A stretch of 64,000 nucleotides of DNA, from contig JAIVFJ010000077.1 in NCBI GenBank assembly GCA_025765615.1, positions 124,001-188,000 on the forward strand, given 5' to 3'. Numbering within the stretch: the stretch's first letter is position 1; each line of letters opens with the position of its first letter. Source of the stretch: Zopfochytrium polystomum (Eukaryota; Chytridiomycota; Chytridiomycetes; Chytridiales; Chytridiaceae). Below the pieces are notes generated by a model. It was given only the letters and a program-made list of their open reading frames with translations. It was not told the origin of the DNA and did no database searches. Positions 12,042 through 24,419 of the stretch are shown piece by piece. The translations under genes and the position numbers were made by a program.

Positions 12042-13466
12042 TCAGTTGCTGACCCTGCAAGCCTCAATCCAAGACTCGTGGCGTCTAAGCAGCTCCGGTA
12101 TAAGAATACTCTCAATTTCAACATTGTTCTTTAGGTCATCGTCCGAGAGCCTAATCTCCTCATTGGTATCGGCAGTAATGAGATTGACCACTTGCTTGCG
12201 GGTGGACAAGATATTCCCGACGACCATTTGGTGCCCGTACCTGGAGAGTGCGGTTCGTGCCTTACTAACAAGGATTGACGGGTCGGTTTCCAGCTGAATG
12301 TAGTGAGGAAAAGTGAGATATTGGGCGTCCCGAGGAGATAATTTGAGAGTGAGATAAATTGCGAAAGAGGGAAAGGTGAGAAGGAGAAAAACAAAGAGAA
12401 TGGCAAGAGGCCGAGCTACCTTGAAGGACACGACAAAAGCTCGCGGGGCCCACTCCTTCACTAAGGGCGTAATGAACTTTGGAACCTGGTCAAGCTCAAG
12501 CTTGAGAGCTCCGTCCCCCGATTGGATCTTGTGCTCGATCTACAAAGCCCAAATCCGAATCGCGTCGTGTTACTCAACAATCGGTGCAACTGTTGCGTCG
12601 ACAAACCAGTTTGCTTTGTGGAATGAAGAAATCGCTCACTGCAGCGGCCAGATAAAACAGCGCATTTGGGCCCAGCCGTGAGAGAGTGATAGTTATCATT
12701 CTCAGTTGGAACAGGTAGTCCGTGACAGTGACATAGTCGATCATTTCCATGAGTCCCGCTGCTTTGACCTGTAAATAAAACCGTTGCCGGTCATCGCCCC
12801 GCGCACTCATTATCGGCTCTGACCTTCGCGTACTTGTCCAGGAGAGGTCTCATTGTCGTGGCGTATTCAGGAGCCACTAGGAAGCAAGTCAGGGAACGCG
12901 AGAGCACAATCGGTACAGACCTCGTATTGAGCCATCCTCTGACACGATCATGTAGTCCAGGAAACAGTTTTTTGAATGAGTGTAGTGACGACTGTATGGC
13001 TGCAGACTGAACTGCCGATGCAGGAAGATCACCGCGTAGCCGGCTTCGATGAACTGCTCCGCCGATGTTGCTCCGCGAGTGCCTGCCGAAAAGTTGTCGA
13101 TGAATCGGACAGTTTGGGCTTCAAGCGGAACTGTCGTTCCTCCTGACTAAGGAAGGCGATGGAACGCCACGATCGGTGATTAGAACGGTGCTGGAATCCC
13201 TCCGCTGCGAAGCAACAAGCAAAACGAATCAGCGAATGGTTGAGATGGCTCACAGTCACGAGAACGACTCGGCGGTTCTCGCTGGCATGCCGGTCGACGA
13301 AAGCCGCCACGCGCTGCTGGACGCTCTCCAAATACTTGGGAGGAGTTGTTGTTTCGAAGAACCTGGTCCTCGTGTTAGCGTCTTTCACCGATTGTCGATC
13401 GGGGAGTGAAGGTGTTGCCGCGATCAGCGACTTCTCCTCGCACACGGCTGCCGCTTGCCCACACAA
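12042..13466 (-). CDS. PPCS: Phosphopantothenate-cysteine ligase (CoA biosynthesis)
   Basis: Joins 4'-phosphopantothenate to cysteine, the second committed step of CoA synthesis; cytosolic in eukaryotes (Cab2/PPCS family). Six exons on the minus strand: 13466-13254, 13146-12921, 12876-12824, 12768-12607, 12539-12420 and 12293-12042. They sum to 1026 nt (341 aa, close to the family length). Seen in order: [14 protein letters not shown] nucleotide-binding motif, [56 protein letters not shown] and MVVGNIL. All are characteristic of the eukaryotic single-function ligase. Every intron is GT-AG. The gene diverges from ASCC3, with 285 bp between the start codons. Confidence 0.93.
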
Positions 13467-13751
13467 ATATTTCGCGGCTGCTGCTTCGCCTCACTGCACT
13501 CACAGACTGATAGGATCTCTCCTCGCTGGCACCGTCAAGCAAAGGGAGAACGATAATAGACCATCTTTTTCTCACTCACTCGCTCGCTGCGCCAGTTTGC
13601 TCGCTCGCTCATCACGTCACATCACACACACTCACTCCGTCGGGTTAGCCATTTGACCGTGGTTTCTTCGGGGTTGTCGAAAATTGGGAACAACAACAGC
13701 AACAAGAACCGCGGCGCCAAACCACCACCAGCCCGCCTACCCGAGGCCATC
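13467..13751. promoter_or_regulatory. Divergent PPCS/ASCC3 intergenic promoter region
   Basis: Only 285 bp separate the two divergent start codons, so both promoters and 5' UTRs must lie here or overlap. The centre (about 13570-13640) carries CTCACT/CTCGCT/CACACA repeats. No clear TATA box was seen. Confidence 0.55.
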
Positions 13752-16700
13752 ATGGCAACCACCACCACCAGCACCTCCTCGCCCTTCGCCCAGCGGATAG
13801 CCGCCGCCTCCAACTCGTGGCTTGCGCGCCTCGCCCTCGACTCGGTCCGGCATGATCGCGAGGGCAGCGCGCAGAACGACGACGGCGACGACGACATCGA
13901 TTCACGTCGAACGGGTGACCCCGCCACAGCGATCGATTCTGCTCTGCTGGACCTCCAAAGTCGCATCGACGACTGGAAGGCGCGACGATCGTTGGCGCAT
14001 TCGCAGGTGGATGCGAACGGAAGGTGAGACCCACTTTCCGCTGGCCGTTCCCTGCGTGCCTCGCTAAATTTTCACTACTACCGATTTGGTACGGCAGCGG
14101 ACATGATGAGAGCGATGCCACCAGCGACACGAGTGTCGAGTTTGGCGAGGAAGTCCCGTTCGTCCCGCCGTTTAATTGGATCAACGAGCTCGTCGCGGAT
14201 CCGTTCATGATGGACAGCGACGGTGATACCGTTGGAGCGGATGATGATCTCGTTAGCAGCTTCGCCCAGCTGCGCGACCAAGACACTCCCGAGCCAGATG
14301 ACGCGAACGCTACGTTTGACAGGGACTGGCTCCTAAGGTAGAAAGCTAGTTTCATTTTGGCTATTGGCTCTTACTATCAAAACCTAGGAAGTGCGAGCGT
14401 CACGTCCTTATGCACTCTGACGGTGGAGGAATGGCAGCAAGTACTCTCTGCATCGAGCTCTTCTCCATCCTTCGTGGTGGTGGCGTTGGTAAGATCCCGA
14501 AGACCTATGCAGGAAGTGCTTACAAATGGAAAGACGACGACATTCAAATGGAGCTACTGGACATAATAGGCTACGGAAACATGGAGCTCGTCTCGACTTT
14601 ACTGTCTAACCGGCGCGCAATTGTTGACACAATCATGGCGAATGTGAGGCGAATCATTTTCAGGACGCGTAAAAATGACACATAACAACAGAGCGACGTG
14701 GACCCCTCCGAGACGAAGCAGCGGCGCCGTCACAACGTCAAAGACTTTGGTCCACAAGAAATTGGTCCAAAGCGACCTATCTATGGTGCTCAAGTCACTA
14801 TAACGACCGAGGCAGAAAAAAATCGTCTGAAACAGATGAGGAAGGAGATGCGGAGAAAGCCGAAAATGTCTGCTGGTGCGTGTGATGTTTGAGATTCGTT
14901 GTCATTTCCACTTATCTTTGCAAATCAAAGGTGAGGTGGACCGGAGTACATCGGCGAAAATTTTGGGTCTAGATGGTATTGAGATGAAGCGCGTCCGAGA
15001 GCAGCAGCTGTTGAAAGCCGCGTCGGCTCCAGCATTCTCAAATCCGGTCGGTACAGTCTCCTTTTTAGAAAGAGCACTCATTTCTCATCTCTTTTCAGCA
15101 AATGACAAGGGATGCTGTGAAGTACCCACACGTTTATGAGACGACAAAGACAAGCCCCATGGCTGGATTTGGGGCAAGGCTTGTTCTACCCATTGGTTCC
15201 AACCGGGAAGACTACAAAGAGTACGAAGAGATCACCATTCCGGTTGCGAAAGTGTCTCCGCCAGTCACAGGGGAGAAGCTCGTTCCAATCACGCACTTCG
15301 AGCCTTGGGCGCAAACTGCTTTCAAGGGCTACAAAAGCCTCAATCGAGTTCAATCTCTCATATACCCTATCGCATTCGAAACAAACGAAAACATGCTCGT
15401 TTGTGCTCCAACCGGAGCGGTACGTGCAGCACAGGAAAACGTCCGCCTACTAACAATGAGCGTTCAGGGTAAAACTGATGTTGCCATGTTAACAGTCCTT
15501 CGAACCATTTCGCAGTTCAGAGAAGGCAATTTCGTCAAGAAAAATGACTTCAAGATAATTTATGTAGCGCCGATGAAGGCACTTGCTGCAGAAGTTGTTC
15601 GAAAGTTCTCCGGAAGGCTAGCGGCACTTGATGTCGCTGTTCGGGAATTGACGGGTAAGACGCCAAGGGTGGCTCAGTTGCTACCGCATGTGCTAAGAAA
15701 TTTTCAATGACAAGGTGATATGCAATTGACGAAGGCTGAAATTGCAGCAACACAAATGATAGTGACAACGCCGGAAAAGTGGGATGTGGTCACGCGAAAG
15801 TCCGTGGGCGACACAGAGCTTGTGCAGAAAGTGAAGCTCCTCATCATCGATGAAGTTCACTTGCTGCATGAAGATAGAGGGTCGGTTATAGAGAGCATAG
15901 TTGCTCGAACACTCCGCCAAGTCGAAACTACCCAGAGCCTCATCCGCATCGTTGGACTGTCTGCCACCCTTCCAAACTACGTTGATGTCGCCCAGTTCCT
16001 CGGGTATGTTGTTGGTCGCGTTTATGTTGTGGGATAAAGTTTCTCCCCGCTTCGACTTACACTGTTCAAGTGTCAACCCCTATCAGGGTTTGTTTTACTT
16101 TGATGCTGGATTCCGACCTGTCCCATTAGAGCAACACTTTATTGGCGTGAAAGGCCGAGCCGGCTCCAGCTTAGTCAGGTCGAATATGGATCGAGTGTGC
16201 TACGACAAATTGATTGAACTCGTCAAGGAAGGCCATCAAGTCATGGTTTTTGTCCACTCAAGGAAAGATACTGTACGAACGGCAATGATGCTTCGTGACG
16301 AAGCAGCGAACGAAGGAGCACTTTGTGAGCAACACAAGCCTTGTTTTTCTATTTGCTCTAACTTACATTACATAGCTCTCTTCGACCCCTCCACCCACAC
16401 AGAGTACGCTTCTGCCTTGAAAGAGGTAGCAAAGTCGCGGAACAAAGAAATGAAAGAGCTTTTTTCATCCGGTTTTGGAATCCACAATGCTGGTATGCTT
16501 CGCTCCGACCGCAACCTGACGGAACGCAACTTTGAGAAAGGGCTGTTGAAGGTGACATTCTAGTGATAACAAGAATTCATACCAGATCTGTGGCTAACCT
16601 GTTTTGTCAGGTCCTTTGCTGCACGGCAACCCTAGCTTGGGGTGTGAACTTACCAGCGTACGCCGTCATTATCAAAGGCACTCAGTTGTATGACGCCCAG

Positions 16701-19700
16701 AAGGGCTCGTTCATAGACCTATCGATCCTCGATGTCTTGCAGATTTTCGGGCGCGCGGGCAGGTATGCATTCCAGAACCGTACAGTTATTGTATATATCG
16801 CTTATCGACTTCGCAGACCGCAGTTCGAAGATCGAGGTGTTGGCTTCATTTTGACGACGCACGACAAACTATCCCACTATGTTTCTGCAATGACCCTTCA
16901 GCACCCTATCGAATCACGCTTCGCTGAAAGTTTGGTAGACAACCTGAACGCAGAAGTGGCAGTGGGCACTGTCACGAACGTCGAAGAAGCGATCAGATGG
17001 CTTGGTTACACGTACCTATTCGTTCGAATGCGCAAGAATCCTTTCAACTACGGGCTTGACTGGAAAGTGATTGAAGAGGATCCAAACCTGGGAAAGCGAT
17101 TAGGGGAGCTTGTGAAGATTGCTGCCAGAGCTTTGCACAAAGCTCAGATGATAGTCTTCGACGAGCGAACAAACTACCTTACAGCAAAGGACCTTGGTCG
17201 GACGGCCAGCTCGTTCTATATTCGCACCGCCAGTATAGAGATCTTCAACGAAATGATGCGAGCGCAAATGACGGAGGCAGACGTTCTCAGCATGGTGAGT
17301 ATGAGTAGCGAATTTGAAAACATCAAAGTTCGCGAGGAGGAAATACCCGAGTTGAAGACGCTCGAACGCAATCAGTGTTACTGCGATGTGAAGGTATGTT
17401 GCGTTGCTCTGTCTACTGGGATATGCACCTCAGCTGAAACGTTTCGCCAGGGAGGGACGGACACAAGTTACGGCAAAACGAACATTCTGCTGCAAACGTA
17501 CTTGTCGAGGGGAAACATAAACGACTTTGCACTGGTCTCTGACTGTGCGTACGTTGCGCAGAATGCGGCCCGCATCCTTCGCGCCCTATTCGAAATCAGC
17601 TTATCCCGGAACTGGGGCCCTGTCGCTTCTGTCATTCATTCTCTGTGCAAGTCAGTCGATCGGCGAATGTGGGCATTTGAGCACCCGTTGTCCCAGTTTG
17701 ACATCCCTCACGACATTCTCGAAAAGCTGAATCGAGCGGCCAAGTCGCTTACAATCGCGGAGCTTCGTGAAATGGATGCCAAGGAGATTGGGGCAGTCAT
17801 TCGGCACATGAAGATGGGAAGCACCGTGTACAAGTGCGTGGAACAATTCCCAACCCTGATATTAGAGCCCGAAATCGCACCTGTGACGCGAACGGTTTTG
17901 CGTATCACCCTCCACATCACCGCAGGTTCGTTTAACCTTGACGTCCTTCCCAAGCCAAGGAGCTGACCGTCTCCCACCAGACTTTTTTTGGAATGATCGC
18001 ATTCACGGAATGGTTGAACCGTTCTGGATTTGGGTAGAAGACTCGGAGAATGTTGAGATTTTGCACTCTGAATATTTCTTGCTGAACAAGAAGCAGGTGA
18101 ACCAGCCCCAGAAGCTGGTGTTCACCATACCCATTCCTCGATCGTCATCGACTGTGGATGAGCTCCCACCCCAAATCTTTGCTAGGGCCGTTTCAGACAA
18201 ATGGATTGGATCGGAAACGGTGGTTACTATTTCCTTCAAGCATCTTATTCTTCCAAGTCTTCAGAGGACGCCGCACACGGACCTTCTCAGCTTGCAACCG
18301 CTGCCCGTCTCGGCCCTGCAAGACCCCATCCTAGAGGAAATTTGCAAACAGCGATTCGATTATTTCAATCCGGTCCAAACTCAGATATTCCACACTCTCT
18401 ACCACACGCAGCACAACACGTTGATTGGCGCGCCCACAGGTTCTGGTAAAACCGTTGCCGCAGAGCTGGCTATGTGGTTTGTATTGCACAAAACATTGAG
18501 TGCTCAGTGCTGACGACCAGCTTTTTTCAGGGCTGCCTTCCGTGATATGCCCAAATCAAAGGTGGTGTATATTGCCCCGCTCAAGGCGCTAGTTCGCGAG
18601 CGCGTTCACGACTGGCGCACTCGCGTTGCTCCGTATATGGGTCGAAAATTGGTCGAATTGACTGGCGATATCACCCCTGATCTTCTCACAATCCAAACAG
18701 CCGATATTATCATAACAACACCTGAAAAATGGGACGGAATCAGTCGCAGCTGGCAAACTCGTAGCTATGTCACGGATGTATCCCTCGTCATCATAGATGA
18801 AATTCATCTGCTTGGAAGCGACAGAGGGCCGATTTTGGAGGTGATTGTTTCTCGCATGAACTACATCTCGTCCCAAACCGAGCGTAAAGTTCGCATTGTC
18901 GGACTCAGCACTGCTTTGGCGAACGCCAACGACTTGGCCGATTGGCTTCAAATTAAGGAAGTCGGCCTTTTCAACTTCCGCCACTCTGTTCGTCCTGTCC
19001 CACTTGAGATATACATTGACGGATTCCCCGGAAAGCATTGCAAGTGTCCCGGTCGCCTTTTCTTCTTTCCTGGAAATCATCTCTGATTTAGTAATATCTC
19101 TTTTTGCAGATTGTCCGCGCATGATGTCCATGAACAAGCCAACCTATTCGGCCATCATGACCCATTCACCAACAAAGCCGGTGATAGTCTTTGTTTCCTC
19201 CCGAAGGCAAACCCGGTTGACAGCTCAGGACCTCATGTCTCTGTGTGCCATGGACGATAACCCCAAGCGTTTCCTTCACATGCCGGAGGGAGATCTTGAA
19301 AGCATCCTCAGCACTATTCGGGACCCGGCTCTCAAGCTTTCTCTTCAGTTTGGAATGGGTTTGCACCACGCTGGGCTCGTTGAAGGCGATCGCAAAGTCA
19401 GCGAAGAGCTCTTTGTCAATGGCAAAATCCAAATTCTGATTGCGACGAGCACGCTCGCCTGGGGTGTAAACTACCCGGCTCACCTTGTGGTTATCAAAGG
19501 AACCGAATACTATGATGCCAAAACGAAGGGCTACGTTGACTTCCCGATCACTGATGTCTTGCAGATGATGGGTCGTGCTGGCCGCCCCCAATTTGACGAT
19601 TCCGGTGTAGCTCGTATTTTGGTTCAGGATGTGAAGAAAAACTTCTTCAAGAAGTTCTTGCACGAACCATTCCCGGTGGAAAGCAGCTTGCACACCTGCC

Positions 19701-21178
19701 TCCATGTTCACATGAATGCGGAGATTGTTGGTGGAACTATCAAGTCGAAGCAGGACGCGGTGGACTATCTGACCTGGACGTACTTCTACCGCCGTCTTCA
19801 AATGGTAACAAACGAAGCTTTCAAACTCTCGATACTTTGCCCTTTCTAATAGTTTTACTTTGGTAAGAACCCTACATACTACGGCGTGGAGGACATTTCT
19901 CCTGAAGGAATCAACCTGTTTATGTCGCAACTTGTCGACAAGACTGTGGAGGACCTCGTGAACGCGTCATGCGCCGAAGTTACAGGAGAATTTTTCATCG
20001 AACCTACAGTTTTCGGGAAGCTGGCGAGCTTCTATTACCTCACCCACAGAACGGTCGGTCTCCTTGTTCGCAGGCTTACGGAGGGTTACCGACCCGTTGG
20101 CGATTCGGAGAAAGGCGAAAGACCTGACGGGGACTTTGCCCACCTTTTGAGGATTTTAGCGGATGTCCCAGAGTACGAGGAGATCCCAGTCCGGCACAAT
20201 GAAGATAAATCAAACATGGACCTGGAGGCTGAGCTACCTGTCCCTGTGCTCATCCTCTGGAAACCCGGCATGAAGTTGTTCGGCGGCTATCCGGAATTCT
20301 TTGCGTTCGATAGCCCACACGTCAAGACCTTCCTTCTTCTTCAAGCGCATTTGTCTCGTTTGCCGTCGCTGCCTTCTTCCGACTATCACACCGACACAAC
20401 CACCGTTCTGGATTCGTCAATCCGTATTATGCAAGCAATGATCGACGTAGCTTCGGACCAAAGCCATCTAGCCACGTGCCTTGGAGTGATGACAATGATG
20501 GGAAGCCTCAAACAGGCGAGGTGGCCGGGAGACCCGTCGGTGTTGACGTTGCCATTCCTTGATTACGACCATCTTCCGCACCTGCAAGTCGGATCGGAAA
20601 ACTTGACGTCCCTCCGACAGCTGCGGGGCTTCGACGAATCCGAAGTCACCAGCATCCTCGCTAAAGCGCGAAACCCGCCCCTTTCGCGCCACCAGATGCA
20701 GGAGGCTGCGTCGGTGGCCGCCGGCCTTCCGTGGGCCGACGTGGAGGCAAAAGTCGTGGGTGGGTCCGAACGGCACGGACGGATCGAGCTCCAGACAGGG
20801 AAGGAGTACGAAGTGCAGGTGCGGATCCGCAGGCTGCGGCCCGCCAGGTCGAAGGACTGGCGCGTGCACTCGCCAAAGTTTCCAAAGCCGCAGCATGAGG
20901 GCTGGTTTGTGGTTTTGGGGGTCCCGGCGTCTGACGACGTGCTGGCGCTGCGGCGTGTGTCGCCGAGCTCGGGGAGGATCGGAGGCGGTGCTGCGGCGGG
21001 AACCGGCGGCGGCGGCAGCGCTTACAACCTGTCGACGACGCTCAAGTTCATGACCCCGGACGCATCGGGCGATGGAGACTACGTAGTGTATGTGGTGAGC
21101 GACGGGTACGTCGATGTTGTGGAGAGCGTTCAGCTGCAGCTTCGGTTCTGGTCGAAGGGCGACGAGCAAATTATTTGA
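13752..21178 (+). CDS. ASCC3: ASCC3/Slh1-type double-cassette RNA/DNA helicase
   Basis: Ski2-like helicase of the ASC-1 complex (ASCC3; yeast Slh1/Rqt2), which splits stalled collided ribosomes and acts in alkylation repair in animals. Seventeen exons: 13752-14023, 14098-14337, 14388-14643, 14692-14875, 14931-15046, 15099-15419, 15468-15654, 15715-16003, 16071-16324, 16376-16551, 16611-16762, 16817-17393, 17451-17925, 17981-18476, 18531-19045, 19110-19804 and 19868-21178. They total 6516 nt, 2171 aa, against about 2200 in human. Cassette 1: APTGAGKT (~residue 460) and DEVH (571-574), then a Sec63 domain. Cassette 2: GAPTGSGKT (~1316) and DEIH (1421-1424), then a second Sec63 domain. Introns are 48-74 nt and in phase throughout. 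A small family-atypical stretch ([14 protein letters not shown]) near 20240-20300 could be an insertion or an unspliced remnant. AATAAA follows at 21225. Confidence 0.95.
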
Positions 21179-21224
21179 ATTGCTGCACATGTGTTACTGT
21201 ACTTGCGTCCGCGATACAATGACG

Positions 21225-21230
21225 AATAAA
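21225..21230 (+). terminator. Polyadenylation signal of the ASCC3 gene
   Basis: AATAAA lies 47 bp after the ASCC3 stop codon, the usual eukaryotic 3'-end signal. Confidence 0.6.
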
Positions 21231-21333
21231 AGTTCCAGAAGAGAGGGGCGGTTGATTGGTATTTGTTAGTGTGATCAGTGCGAAGACGTTGGACGGCTGT
21301 TACGAAGAAGATTACATTCGTGCGTTCCCTCCC

Positions 21334-24201
21334 ATGAACGCGCCGTCGGCAAGCTGGGGGTCCGGCGCCACGCGACACACCTGCGAGATCCGGCAACGCA
21401 GCAGCAAGACGCGAGGCGCCACCGCCGGCGCGAGCGCGGGCGCGGGGGTCGCCTCTGAAGACGAACCCGAAGACGCGTCATCGCCAATCCGGAGCGGGCG
21501 CCACCACCACCACCACCACGGCGGCGGCAACGGCAACGGCATCTTCTTCAACATCGTCGACGCGCACGGGTGCGACGCAGCTGTGGACTTTAGCGACATC
21601 CGCGGGTGGGACGAAGGGCTGCACGACGAGGAGGTGGCCAAGGCGCTGAACCTCGGGCGCAAGTTTGGTGCATCGTACAATTACCTTACGACGACGACGG
21701 CAGCTGCGGCGGCGGCGGACGGAAGCGGCGTCGGTGGCGTGGGTGCTTGCGGCAGCCCTTCCCCGCCCCCGCCCGCGCCGCCGCAGCTGCCGCCACCGCC
21801 GACGCCCGCGCCAACGCCGCCGCATTACCACCACCACCACCCGCACAAAAACACGCAGCAGGCGGCTGGAGCCGGGCCGGCGGACGGCGGCGCGGGGCCG
21901 GCGGACGGGGGCGGCGCGTCGGCGGCGGCGGCGGTGGGCGCGGCGGCGGGAGGCCCGGCGGGCCGTGGCGTCGTGCAGCCGCCGGCGCGGGGGCGGGCGC
22001 GGTCGTCGCGGCCTGTCGCGGGGGCCGCGGGGCGAGCTACAGTGGCGGCGTCGGCGTCGGCGTCTGCTTTGGCGGCGACGAGTGCGGGTTCGGCGGACGG
22101 CGACGGAAGCGCTGGGCCTGGTGCGGCGCGGCCGGCGGCTGCGGCGGCGGCGGTGGTGGTTGTTCTGGCGGCCACAGCGGGCTCGGCGAGCGGCGGAGGC
22201 GACTGGAGCGTGCGAGCGCGGCCGCGCACCGCGTTTGCGGCGGTGCCGTGCGGCTCGGCGGCGGCGGGGTCGGTGGGCATGGCGCCGCTCCTGCCGCTGC
22301 CTGCTGCAGCGCGACGGGCGCCCCCGACGGTGCGGGCGGCGGCAGGGGCTTGCTCGGGGCGAATCGGGGTTACCGACACTGGCGCCGCGGCCGCGGAGCA
22401 GCAGCCAGCGGCGGAGGTGGCAGTGTCCGGGCGTGCGGCGTCAGCGTTTGCGCCGAGGGGTCCGCCGGGCGCGCCGTCGCGGGCCATGGCGCGCGTCGGG
22501 TCGCCGGGCGTCTGGGGCGCGTCGTCGGGCGCGGCGGCAGGCGACGCGGAGGACAAGTGCACGCTGGCGTGCTGCTCGGGGGTGTTCTCTTCGGCTGCAG
22601 CTGCGGCGGCAGCGGCGGCGGTGCCTGCGGGGTCGGGGTCGGGGTCGGCGAGCGAGCGCGGGGCGGCGTGGACTGGGCTGAGCCACGATGAGGCGATCAT
22701 CCTGCGGAGCCGGGCACGCATGTCATTCTCAAAGTCGCGGACGCGGCGCGGGGCCGCCGCCGCCGCCGCCGCTGCCGCTGCCGCCGCCGCAGCTGCCGCG
22801 GGGGGCGACGTCGCTGCGGGGCCGCCGCCGGGCGCGGGAGGGCGTAGCTGGACGGCGGCGGAGCGGCCGGGGCTCAGTACGGTCGTGACTGGGCGGCGGT
22901 ACTCTGCAACGCGAAGCGGCGGCAGCGGCAGCGGGGGGGGCGTCGCGTCGCCGCGGACACGGTCGGCGTCCCGCGGGTCGTGGGGCAGCGTCGCCCCGCA
23001 GTTGTGCGAGACGAGCGGCGCGCGGTCGGGAGGCGTCGTTTCACCGGCGGGAGAAGAGCCGACGGGGCCGTCCAGCTACGGCGACGGTTTCGACCCCGTT
23101 GCGCTGATGGCGGACCCGTTCTACACGGTGGACCTCCTCGGCTCGCCGACGCAGCCCCCGCCGCCCCCGCCGCAGGTCGCCAGCGTCCTGAGCCTGCCGC
23201 AGCTCCAGCAATCTCACGTGCCACTTCTCTCGATGCTTCCGCCAGACGCCGCGGCGGCGGCGGCTGCGGCGGCGTCGCTCGCATTTGCCGCCGCCGCGGG
23301 CAGCGACGCCGGCGGGTGGACCGACTTTGACGAGGACGGCACGCCGCGCGTTCTGCAGGGGCGCGCGGTGACGGCGGCGCGGCGGCGGGGGCTTGCGCCA
23401 CTGGGCGGGGATTCTCTGCCGATGCGGCCGGTCCCGGCGCAACAGCAGTGGCGGCCGGGAGTCGGAGCGGGAACGGGGGAGGCGGCGGCGACTGTGGCTC
23501 GACGAGGGGGGGCAGCGGACGCGCGGTGGTCGGGGCGGGTTGGGGGTCCGACGGCTGGGCGCGGTGCAGCAGCGATGGCCGGGGTGCTAGCGAGCGAGGC
23601 GGCTGCGGCTGCTGCGGCGGGTCGACGGCGTGGGACGACGGGGGTCGAGCCAGATGACAGCGCAGTGGTACGGTGGAGCCCGCCGCTGGATGGCGGGGCG
23701 AGCCGGTCAGCGACGCTGGACCGATTCGCGACGGCTGTGCACAGCCAGCGCGCGAAGCTGGCGGTGGTAGCAGCTGCGGCCGCCGCTGCCGCCGCTGCTG
23801 CCGCTGCTGCCGCCGGCACGTCGGCCCAACCGCCGCTCAAACAGCTGCGAGGGAATGGGCCTGGCGCCAACGCCCTGGTCGCGGGCATTCTGGAGGATGA
23901 GATGCGAAAAGTGGAGGGAGGCATATTGGGTCTGAAAGGCCATAACCACCAGCACCAGTTTGCGACCCTCTTCGGGCAGGGGACGGCGGCGGGGTCGGGG
24001 CCGCCAGCGGGGGCAGCTATGGCTCTGGCGTTGCCGCTTGCCTCTTCTTCGGGCCAAGTGGATTCGTCGGCCAGCTTTGCGGAGATGATGGAGAGGTTCG
24101 GCCTGGACGGCGGCGATACTGGTGCAGCTGCGGCGGCGGCGGCTGTCCACGCCGGTTCCAGATTCCGCAAGGTGGTGGATATAGTCCGGCGGTCTCGGTA
24201 G
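21334..24201 (+). CDS. Large Ala/Gly/Pro-rich protein of unknown function
   Basis: A single uninterrupted frame of 955 aa from the first ATG. I do not recognise the family. Several runs of about 10-14 Ala occur (for example near 22750-22800 and 23770-23815), plus a His6 stretch near residue 58 and Pro runs. Between them are ordinary-looking segments: FFNIVDAHGCDAAVDFSDIR, SYGDGFDPVALMADPFYTVD, SLPQLQQSHVPLLSML, ANALVAGILEDEMRKVEGG and a C-terminal SFAEMMERFGLDGG...FRKVVDIVRR. Those islands favour this strand, though long minus-strand ORFs (21825-22721 and 23214-24170) also exist because the DNA is very GC-rich. It starts 155 bp after ASCC3 and converges on AP-1 mu. A largely disordered nuclear or regulatory protein is a guess only. 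Confidence 0.55.
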   Translation: MNAPSASWGSGATRHTCEIRQRSSKTRGATAGASAGAGVASEDEPEDASSPIRSGRHHHHHHGGGNGNGIFFNIVDAHGCDAAVDFSDIRGWDEGLHDEEVAKALNLGRKFGASYNYLTTTTAAAAAADGSGVGGVGACGSPSPPPPAPPQLPPPPTPAPTPPHYHHHHPHKNTQQAAGAGPADGGAGPADGGGASAAAAVGAAAGGPAGRGVVQPPARGRARSSRPVAGAAGRATVAASASASALAATSAGSADGDGSAGPGAARPAAAAAAVVVVLAATAGSASGGGDWSVRARPRTAFAAVPCGSAAAGSVGMAPLLPLPAAARRAPPTVRAAAGACSGRIGVTDTGAAAAEQQPAAEVAVSGRAASAFAPRGPPGAPSRAMARVGSPGVWGASSGAAAGDAEDKCTLACCSGVFSSAAAAAAAAAVPAGSGSGSASERGAAWTGLSHDEAIILRSRARMSFSKSRTRRGAAAAAAAAAAAAAAAAGGDVAAGPPPGAGGRSWTAAERPGLSTVVTGRRYSATRSGGSGSGGGVASPRTRSASRGSWGSVAPQLCETSGARSGGVVSPAGEEPTGPSSYGDGFDPVALMADPFYTVDLLGSPTQPPPPPPQVASVLSLPQLQQSHVPLLSMLPPDAAAAAAAAASLAFAAAAGSDAGGWTDFDEDGTPRVLQGRAVTAARRRGLAPLGGDSLPMRPVPAQQQWRPGVGAGTGEAAATVARRGGAADARWSGRVGGPTAGRGAAAMAGVLASEAAAAAAAGRRRGTTGVEPDDSAVVRWSPPLDGGASRSATLDRFATAVHSQRAKLAVVAAAAAAAAAAAAAAAGTSAQPPLKQLRGNGPGANALVAGILEDEMRKVEGGILGLKGHNHQHQFATLFGQGTAAGSGPPAGAAMALALPLASSSGQVDSSASFAEMMERFGLDGGDTGAAAAAAAVHAGSRFRKVVDIVRRSR

Positions 24202-24419
24202 GACGCTTGGAGTAATAGAGTCGGGCCTGTTTGTGGCGTTCGCTCGTTGGCTTTACGCTAGTCCTTCATGTGCGAGGAGCAGCGAAGGAATTGGTGGTAG
24301 GACGTAAGCAACGCCCCCCTAGTCTACCGCCTGCGGAACCTCCACCGTGCACACACACGCACGCAGAAAGCTACGCGCGACGCACGCGCAACACAGGACT
24401 TTATTTTTTTTCTTCTACT

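Noticed and set aside
21825..24170. Long minus-strand ORFs of 298 and 318 aa opposite the Ala-rich frame
   Set aside because: GC-rich sequence opens several frames; the plus frame is longer, single, and has less biased islands, so the minus ORFs were treated as shadows, though not with full certainty.
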